Shown here piece after piece: positions 57,954 through 64,000 of a DNA stretch of 64,000 nucleotides. A program made the position numbers and the translations under genes. Every line of letters begins with the position of its first letter. Position 1 is the first letter of the stretch. The notes beneath the pieces are model-generated. The model did no database searches. It saw nothing but the letters and a program-made list of their open reading frames with translations, and was not told where the DNA came from. The DNA comes from Psychrobacter sp. P2G3 (lineage in GTDB: Bacteria; Pseudomonadota; Gammaproteobacteria; Pseudomonadales; Moraxellaceae), in contig NZ_CP012529.1 of the NCBI RefSeq assembly GCF_001593285.1, positions 992,001-1,056,000 of the forward strand, given 5' to 3'.

Positions 57954-58231
57954 GGGTCTGTTGAACATTCAAATATTAGGACTGCTGATAGCTAAAATCA
58001 CCCCAAACATCTTATCAAATCAGGCGTAAACCGACGATAATGTCGAGACCTTAGCTAGGTTTATAACAACGTTTGGGGTGGTTTTAGCATCAGCCTTTCA
58101 GGGCAGGGCTATTTTTTGCCAATACATGGCGAAATTGTCTAACCTAGAATGACTAGGCGTCAAAAATTTCACTGCGTATTGTCTAAAAAATAGCCACTGC
58201 CAGTACCACATTTGAATAATCAAACAGACCC
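57954..58231. mobile_element. MITE-like element (278 bp), non-coding, highly structured
   Basis: The ends GGGTCTGTTGAACATTCAAA (left) and its near-complement ending AATCAAACAGACCC (right) form terminal inverted repeats of about 22-24 bases with small gaps. A TA lies on each side (57952-57953 and 58232-58233), compatible with TA target duplication as in IS630/Tc1-type elements. Inside are two further long inverted repeats: about 24 bp (57984-58008 with 58071-58094) and about 26 bp (58099-58125 with 58176-58203). A small CCTAG/CTAGG hairpin sits at 58143-58157. It contains no convincing coding frame, and I have not identified the transposase that would mobilise it. Confidence 0.75.
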
Positions 58232-58341
58232 TAATAAGTTAGATTTTACACAGCATTACACTTTATCTGTGGCAAGTAAACAGCAAAAATAATGACAGTT
58301 AATTATGCTAAAACAATAACTTTCAATAGGCGTACTGTTTT

Positions 58342-59460
58342 ATGGCAAAGGCAAATCAGCAAGCAATTACAGAAGATACGCGTCATGATTACGAGCATTT
58401 AGCGCGCCGTGCCAATCTACGCTACGTGAGCGACGATGAACCTGGATTTACACGTAGACGTTGGGGGCGCGGGTTTACTTATCGTGATGCGACTGGCAAG
58501 ACTGTGAAAGATAAAGCTTTGCGCAAGCGTTTTGATGCTTTGGTTATTCCACCGATGTGGTCAGAGGTTTGGATATGCCAAGATGACAAAGGCCACTTGC
58601 AGTCAACGGGTCGCGATGACAAAGCACGCAAACAGTATTTGTATCATCCATCATGGAACAATATCCGTGATCAGGCTAAGTTTGATGCCATGATAGGTTT
58701 TGCAGAAGCCCTACCAAATCTACGCGCACAAGTCGAAAAAGATTTAGAAGCTGAGTCATTATCGCGTGAAAATGTACTGGCTGCAGTCGTCAAGTTGCTT
58801 GAGACTACTTTGATTCGTATTGGTAACAGCCGCTATGCTAAACTCAATAAAAGCTACGGCCTTAGCACTTTAAGAAGCAAACATGTCAGCGAAACAGACA
58901 AGGGTTTGGCTTTTGATTTTGTTGGTAAAAGTTCGAAGGAGCATCATACTGAACTGCAGGACAAGCGTTTAATTGACATTGTGCAGGCATGTAGTGAGCT
59001 GCCCGGTTATCAGATTTTCAAATATTTGGATGGCAATGGTGACAAGCAAGTCGTTGATAGTGCAGATATTAATGACTATTTGCGAATGCACACTTGCGGC
59101 AACGATTGTGAAAGCAAGATGTATAGTGCAAAGGATTTTCGTACATGGATGGCGAGTGTGCTGGCGGCCGGCTACCTCTACGATGAGCTGCAAACGTCAG
59201 TAGGGAAAGAGATATTGGCAAGTGCGCCTGAGAGCAACGAGCGCCAACAGCTCATCACGGATATGGTCAAAGATGTAGCAAATGAGCTGGGCAATACACC
59301 TGCCGTGTGCCGAGCCTCCTATATTCACCCCGTTATTATTGAGAAGTTCTTAGTAGGTGAGTTTTTTGAGCCTTACAAACAAGCACGTCGTGGACGTACT
59401 AAAGAATATCAACGCTGTGAAGAGAAAGCGTTACTTGGGTTTTTAAGCACATTAGAATGA
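58342..59460 (+). CDS. DNA topoisomerase IB
   Basis: This is a bacterial, poxvirus-like type IB topoisomerase, which relaxes supercoils through a 3'-phosphotyrosyl intermediate. The 372-residue protein has RRRWGRGFTYRDATGKTVKD, IPPMWSEVWICQDDKGHLQS, TGRDDKARKQYLYH, NSRYAKLNKSYGLSTLRSKH, the catalytic domain HTCGNDCESKMYSAKDFRTW and the nucleophile Tyr327 in CRASYIHP. It is a single gene beside the MITE-like element. Such enzymes are present in scattered bacterial lineages, which suggests past transfer. Confidence 0.95.
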   Translation: MAKANQQAITEDTRHDYEHLARRANLRYVSDDEPGFTRRRWGRGFTYRDATGKTVKDKALRKRFDALVIPPMWSEVWICQDDKGHLQSTGRDDKARKQYLYHPSWNNIRDQAKFDAMIGFAEALPNLRAQVEKDLEAESLSRENVLAAVVKLLETTLIRIGNSRYAKLNKSYGLSTLRSKHVSETDKGLAFDFVGKSSKEHHTELQDKRLIDIVQACSELPGYQIFKYLDGNGDKQVVDSADINDYLRMHTCGNDCESKMYSAKDFRTWMASVLAAGYLYDELQTSVGKEILASAPESNERQQLITDMVKDVANELGNTPAVCRASYIHPVIIEKFLVGEFFEPYKQARRGRTKEYQRCEEKALLGFLSTLE

Positions 59461-59665
59461 ATTTACATCTATGAGAAGATTTGCATTTAACTATAAAAAT
59501 GATACGTTATGTATTGAAATAAATATAAAAATGCGTTACTAATAGGTTATCTTAAATATAAGAATTTCAAACGGTCTATAGGATATGACCGTTTTGCTAT
59601 TGAAACTAACACATATCCGACTTGAGCCGTTGCTCTCTATTTATAAAATGCTAAAGGATTAGCTC

Positions 59666-61411
59666 ATGACTATCTCATCTTCAAATACCAATTCATCTCA
59701 AAACACCACGCAAACTGCTTCCGATAATTCAAATACTCTAACAAGCTATGCCGATTACTATAATAATTTCGATATGGATGCATTGTTAACAGAGATCTTT
59801 GGTGAGCATTTAGATGATCGCCTTAACGCTTATATGGCTTGCTGTGGCCGTCATGTGCGTGACGGTCGTGCTGATAATATCGCGCTGGTACACGAAGATA
59901 CTGTGGGTAATGTAACGCGTATGAGTTTTGGTGAATTAGATAAAGCCAGCGCACAGGTAGCCAGGTTATTACAGTCTTATGGCGTGCAAGTCGGTGACCA
60001 AGTAGCGACCATGCTACCGCGTACGCCTGAGTTATTAATCATTGTATTGGCAACTTGGAGAATTGGAGCGGTTTATCAGCCTTTATTTACCGCTTTTGGC
60101 TATGATTCAATCAAGTACCGGATGGACAAAGCTAACACTAAAGTAGTCTTCACTAACCAAGAAAATCGTAGCAAGTTCGAAGATTTGGCTAAGCAAACGA
60201 AAATGGTCGTAGTTGGTAGTACAGCGGATGGTGCGGCTTGGGGTGATGACAATTATGCTGAGATGACTGAAAAGATGGCAACGCAAGTGCAGAGTCAACA
60301 TTCACAAACAATGACGTCAGTACTATTAGACAGTGATTCGTCATTTTTGCAAATGTTTACCTCAGGGACCGTTGGCAAGTCAAAAGGTGTCAGTGTTCCA
60401 TTAGCTGCGCTGCCAGCTTTTTATCTATATATGCGCTATGCGATTGATCTACGCGAGAGTGATAAGTATTGGAATATGGCAGATCCAGGCTGGGCATACG
60501 GTTTATATTATGCGATTACCGGACCTTTATTATTAGGTGTCACGACTTATTTTAATGAAGCGGGTTTTGATGCTACCAACACGCGCGACTTTATGGTGCG
60601 TCATAAGATTACCAATTTAGCCTCTTCACCAACGGCATTTCGCATGATGAAATCCAGCGGTGTCTTTGAAGAAATTACTGTAAATACTCCTTCGAAATTA
60701 TCATTGCGCTGTGCTAATTCAGCAGGTGAAACTTTGAATACTGAAGTAGTAAGCTGGATTGAAAGTCACTTAGGTTGCAAAGTCTGTGATCAGTATGGAC
60801 AGACAGAGACCGGAATGACCTGCTGTGAGCATCATGCGTTAGAACATGAATGTCCCGTCGGCTCGATGGGCATGGCGTTGCCAGGGCACACCCTCGTCGT
60901 ATTGGGTGATGATATGCAAGTATTGCCTGATGGCGAGCAAGGCCAGCTGGCAGTTGTAGTCAGTCAATCGCCAGCGTTTTATTTCCGTGGTTATAGCTGG
61001 AACGAAAAACAGGCTTTCTTTGAAGATTATTATCTGACAGGAGATGTGGTTGAGCGCCATAGTGACGGCAGTTATTGGTTCTCAGGTCGTGATGATGACA
61101 TCATTACTACGGCAGGTTACCGTGTCGGTCCAACTGATGTTGAAAACACTGTATTAGAACATGAGGCTGTTGCTGAATCGGCTGCCGTCGGTGTCCCTGA
61201 CGAGGTGCGCGGACATAATATCAAATCTTATGTGGTGCTAAAAGATGGCATCGAAGGCAGTGACGAGATTGCCCAGCAAATTAAAGACTTGGTACGTAAG
61301 CGTTTATCGACCCATGCTTATCCACGCGAGATTGAGTTTGTTGCAGCATTACCAAAGACGCCAAGTGGTAAGATTCAACGCTTTTTATTACGAAGTCTGA
61401 CGACTGAATAA
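59666..61411 (+). CDS. Acyl-CoA synthetase (AMP-binding family, medium-chain/ACSM-like)
   Basis: The 581-residue protein has the adenylate-forming motifs MFTSGTVGKSKGVSVPLAAL (P-loop), DQYGQTETGM (A5), YLTGDVVERHSDGSYWFSGR and DDDIITTAGYRVGPTDVENT, and the C-terminal catalytic Lys in PKTPSGKIQRFLLR. The pattern resembles acetyl/medium-chain acyl-CoA synthetases such as ACSM. The first 30 residues are Ser/Asn/Thr-rich and look disordered. It is followed after about 95 bp by a 3-hydroxyacyl-CoA-dehydrogenase-like gene, suggesting activation and oxidation of a short or branched acid. The exact acid is unknown. Confidence 0.88.
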   Translation: MTISSSNTNSSQNTTQTASDNSNTLTSYADYYNNFDMDALLTEIFGEHLDDRLNAYMACCGRHVRDGRADNIALVHEDTVGNVTRMSFGELDKASAQVARLLQSYGVQVGDQVATMLPRTPELLIIVLATWRIGAVYQPLFTAFGYDSIKYRMDKANTKVVFTNQENRSKFEDLAKQTKMVVVGSTADGAAWGDDNYAEMTEKMATQVQSQHSQTMTSVLLDSDSSFLQMFTSGTVGKSKGVSVPLAALPAFYLYMRYAIDLRESDKYWNMADPGWAYGLYYAITGPLLLGVTTYFNEAGFDATNTRDFMVRHKITNLASSPTAFRMMKSSGVFEEITVNTPSKLSLRCANSAGETLNTEVVSWIESHLGCKVCDQYGQTETGMTCCEHHALEHECPVGSMGMALPGHTLVVLGDDMQVLPDGEQGQLAVVVSQSPAFYFRGYSWNEKQAFFEDYYLTGDVVERHSDGSYWFSGRDDDIITTAGYRVGPTDVENTVLEHEAVAESAAVGVPDEVRGHNIKSYVVLKDGIEGSDEIAQQIKDLVRKRLSTHAYPREIEFVAALPKTPSGKIQRFLLRSLTTE

Positions 61412-61506
61412 ATAGGCTTAATTGTCAAAATTTTTAATGCTTTCAACTAAAAATTTTCCAACATTTTAACTAAAAATACTAAATCTTAAATGGTTAAGGA
61501 ATAATC

Positions 61507-62298
61507 ATGCAAATTCAACAACACAGCTTTTTGGTTACCGGTGGTGCATCAGGATTGGGTGAGTCAGTCGTTCGTGCCATCGTTAGTGAAGGCGGCAAAG
61601 TCGTCATCGCTGATTTGAATGAGTCAACTGGACAAGCATTGGTCGATGAACTGGGTGACAATGCTCGCTTTGTACGCTGTGATGTCACCAGTGGCAAAGA
61701 GGTACAAGCGGCTGTTGATAAGGCTGAAAAAGAGTTTGGCGGTCTGCAAGGTTCAATTAACTGCGCAGGTATCGCTGTCGTACAAAAGCTACTCGATCGC
61801 GAAAACAATCCAGCGGACCTTGATGCCTTTAGTCGCGGGGTTAATATTAATCTTGTTGGCTCTTTTAACGTAGCGCGTTTGGTCGCAGCTTCCATTGCTA
61901 AGCGCATAGCGAACAACAGTAATACAGAGGGCGCTGCAGAGAAGAACACTGATAATGGTGTCATTATTAACACTGCTTCTATCGCTGCTTTTGATGGGCA
62001 AGTAGGACAGGCAAGCTATGCATCGTCCAAAGCTGGCGTGGTCGGTTTAACTTTGCCATTAGCGCGTGAGCTGGCACGTCATGGTATACGCGTCATGACT
62101 ATCGCACCTGGGGTGTTTGCGACTCCAATGATGGAGACTATCCCTGAAAAAGCTCGTGAGCAGTTAGAGGCTAGCGTTCCTTATCCTAAGCGTTTGGGCA
62201 ATCCTGATGAATTTGCCAAATTGGTGACTCAGATTATTGATAATGCCTACTTAAATGGAGAAGTCATTCGCCTAGATGGTGCCATTCGTATGGTCTAA
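61507..62298 (+). CDS. SDR-family 3-hydroxyacyl-CoA dehydrogenase, HSD17B10-like
   Basis: The 263-residue short-chain dehydrogenase has the NAD motif TGGASGLGESVVR (11-23), DLNES at the end of strand two, NCAGI, the catalytic Ser-Tyr-Lys (NTASIAAFDG then YASSKAGV) and IAPGVFATPMMETIPEKARE. It closely resembles type II 3-hydroxyacyl-CoA dehydrogenases acting on short or branched acyl-CoAs. AAGGA precedes the ATG. It is probably co-transcribed with the acyl-CoA synthetase upstream. Confidence 0.9.
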   Translation: MQIQQHSFLVTGGASGLGESVVRAIVSEGGKVVIADLNESTGQALVDELGDNARFVRCDVTSGKEVQAAVDKAEKEFGGLQGSINCAGIAVVQKLLDRENNPADLDAFSRGVNINLVGSFNVARLVAASIAKRIANNSNTEGAAEKNTDNGVIINTASIAAFDGQVGQASYASSKAGVVGLTLPLARELARHGIRVMTIAPGVFATPMMETIPEKAREQLEASVPYPKRLGNPDEFAKLVTQIIDNAYLNGEVIRLDGAIRMV

Positions 62299-62457
62299 CT
62301 TATACCAGCTAGTTGGAAAATATCTTTAACAATTGAGTCTTATTCATAAAATTTTCACAAAATTTGGCATAGCGCTTTGATACATTAGGCAGATTCATTA
62401 TCAGATTGGTACATTGTGATTTAGTTCTCCAATAGTCAATCATAAGGATCAAAGCCT

Positions 62458-63039
62458 ATGTCGTTTTCTCCCATGGATTTCAGCAAACATTGGCTAATTA
62501 TTTCTATTGGACTTGCGATTGCTGTCGTTAGTACAAGTGCGATAGCTCATATAAAAAAAGTATCGGTCGATACGCAAGCTCTCTTTCATAACCCCAAAGC
62601 CATTCCTAATACGGTAATTATTGATAAAGTCTTTGTCGATAAATCTGCGCGCGCGTTACAGTTACTCAGCAATAACGAAGTGATTAAATCCTATCGTATT
62701 GCGCTAGGAGATAGTCCAGTAGGTCATAAGCAGTAAGAAGGTGATCAGCGTACGCCAGTAGGCATCTATAACTTAGATTATAAGAATGAAAACCCTATCG
62801 CCTATCGTTCTATCCATATCAGTTATCCTAATGCCGCTGACAAGGCCCAAGCTGAAGCACTCGGTATTAATCCGAGCGGGGATATTATGATTCATGGGCA
62901 AATGAATGGCTTTGGTCATCTAGCGTGGATTAATCAAAAAAGCGACTGGACTGATGGTTGTATCGCTGTCACCAACAATGAGATGGATGAGATTATAGAT
63001 GCCGTTGCGCTTGGTATTCCGATTGAAATAGTAGAGTAA
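62458..63039 (+). pseudogene. L,D-transpeptidase (YkuD domain) interrupted by one in-frame TAA
   Basis: The frame starts at 62458 (AAGGA upstream) with an N-terminal membrane or signal segment (WLIISIGLAIAVVSTSAIA). It runs 92 codons to TAA at 62734-62736, then continues in the same frame to 63039 with an intact YkuD core: YRSIHISYPNAADKAQAEAL, MIHGQMNGFGHL and the active-site SDWTDGCIAVTN. The stop sits where CAA (Gln) would fit between HKQ and EGDQRTPVG, so a single C-to-T change explains it. The full frame would be 193 residues. Either a recent nonsense mutation, a strain-specific error, or suppression; the upstream fragment lacks the active site. Confidence 0.85.
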
Positions 63040-63295
63040 TGAGCACTTTTCTTTTCTGTTGCATTAATAATGAACGTTAATTATAATTTTTCACTCTCAA
63101 GCACTAGGGCGTGTCCTCAATTTGAAAGAACCTCTTTACCTATAAAAAGTGAATTGAATATTATTACTAGGTTATAACAACACCGTATATCGTGGTTATA
63201 AGACCGTATATCAATTATGTTTTATGTTGCTAGTTTTCTTTTAATGTTTCTATGCTATTGTCTATAATCGTTTATACGAATGTAAGGGGAAAACT
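63040..63295. other. Intergenic region with IS-like terminal sequence and short direct repeat
   Basis: The sequence GGGCGTGTCCTCAATTTGA near 63108 looks like the end of an insertion sequence, but no partner end or transposase is seen. Two copies of ACCGTATATC lie about 22 bases apart near 63183 and 63205. The rest is AT-rich promoter-like DNA ahead of the acyltransferase gene. Confidence 0.35.
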
Positions 63296-64000
63296 GTGTT
63301 TGATAAATATACTCACCACGAGTATAGAAATGACATCCAAGGGTTAAGAGCAGTAGGCGCCATTATTATTATGGTTTTCCATATATGGTTCAATAAGGTA
63401 TCAGGCGGAGTTGATGTCTTTTTCGTCGTTTCTGGGTTTTTGATGGCTTCAATTGTATTGAAGAGTTATTTTTTAAACGGTACATTTAGCCCATTTCCTT
63501 TCTGGGGAGGGGTGATAAAGAGAGTGGCACCATCAGCATATATCGTGCTTGCAGCCACATTAATTGCTAGCTACTTTATTTCATCTCCAGTCCTTATATA
63601 TACTGTGCTACATGAGATAATTGCCAGCGCCTTACATCTTGAAAATATACAACTGATCAGACTTTCTGTCGATTATTTATCTTCTGGTAGTCCGCCTAGT
63701 CCTGTACAACAGTTTTGGGCGCTATCTATCCAGATGCAGTTTTATGTGGTTTTCCCGCTAATTCTAATTCCTCTAGCTTATATCGCTAAGAAAAAACAAA
63801 CCTCAGCGCCTTTATTTTTAGGAGTAATTTTCGTCATATTGGCGTCTTTTGCATATGCTACGGTGTTGGTTAAAGACGATCCAGCGATGAGTTACTTTAA
63901 TCCGCTATCAAGGATTTGGGAGTTTTTCTTTGGATCACTCGCATTTCTTTTAATCTCAAATGCTAAAAAAATAAAATATAGACAAGCATTGGGGATTGTA
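63296..64000 (+). CDS. Acyltransferase-3 (OafA/YrhL) family membrane protein, partial (3' end outside window)
   Basis: The first 235 codons are present. The GTG start follows AAGGGGA by five or six bases. The translation has the family signature RNDIQGLRAVGAIIIMVFHI (with the conserved His), then GGVDVFFVVSGFLMASIVLK, RVAPSAYIVLA and FWALSIQMQFYVVFPLI, with several hydrophobic helices. Members transfer acyl groups onto lipopolysaccharide, peptidoglycan or exopolysaccharide. In OafA-type proteins a C-terminal SGNH domain may follow, beyond this window. It could relate to O-antigen or cell-wall acetylation; the substrate is unknown. Confidence 0.9.
   Translation, partial: MFDKYTHHEYRNDIQGLRAVGAIIIMVFHIWFNKVSGGVDVFFVVSGFLMASIVLKSYFLNGTFSPFPFWGGVIKRVAPSAYIVLAATLIASYFISSPVLIYTVLHEIIASALHLENIQLIRLSVDYLSSGSPPSPVQQFWALSIQMQFYVVFPLILIPLAYIAKKKQTSAPLFLGVIFVILASFAYATVLVKDDPAMSYFNPLSRIWEFFFGSLAFLLISNAKKIKYRQALGIV

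Overview
The window looks like a chromosomal piece of a Moraxellaceae gammaproteobacterium, most like Psychrobacter. This rests on moderately AT-rich DNA, acidic and Asn-rich low-complexity proteins, type II secretion genes split into separate groups, and the overall gene content. That assignment is recognition, not a database match.

Left edge (1-6.2 kb): the start of an IS3-family transposase, a 45-codon reading frame, and a two-gene McrBC-type (type IV, modified-DNA-dependent) restriction system on the minus strand. A divergent gene for a very acidic protein of unknown function follows, then tRNA-Leu(CAA). Housekeeping and secretion genes come next (6.3-23.3 kb): fpr, trmO, the secretion ATPase gspE, a TatD nuclease, a TetR regulator and the minor pseudopilin operon gspHIJK. 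On the minus strand lie a FabR-like regulator, dgt, ychF, two lipoproteins and a membrane-anchored glutamate-synthase-like protein.

Catabolic block (23.5-43 kb): two IclR-type regulators are each transcribed divergently from the genes they probably control, each with a palindrome in between. One faces gcdH and a class III CoA-transferase (glutarate to crotonyl-CoA). The other faces a gabD/davD-gabT/davT pair and an APC transporter (5-aminovalerate and/or GABA use). A polyamine set follows: a Sad-like aldehyde dehydrogenase, aguA, aguB, an NhaC-type transporter, puuB and puuA on the minus strand, and puuD and puuR divergent on the plus strand. Together they would take agmatine through putrescine and gamma-glutamyl intermediates to GABA and succinate. 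PuuR carries an in-frame hexanucleotide repeat.

Right part (43-64 kb): a glycosyltransferase, an uncharacterised DNA-linked radical SAM/DUF4130 pair, a secreted DUF11-type protein, greA, carAB, a gamma-class carbonic anhydrase, a HAD phosphatase, prfB with its programmed +1 frameshift, ppnP, a GNAT acetyltransferase, a 278-bp MITE-like element, topoisomerase IB, an acyl-CoA synthetase/short-chain dehydrogenase pair, an L,D-transpeptidase gene broken by one TAA codon, and the start of an acyltransferase-3 membrane protein. A palindromic element of about 68 bp occurs as two full copies and one partial copy across the window.

For novelty the best leads are the restriction locus with its overlapping small frame and acidic neighbour, the structured MITE, the repeat-bearing PuuR, the radical SAM/DUF4130 pair, and the unusually long prepilin leader of GspH.
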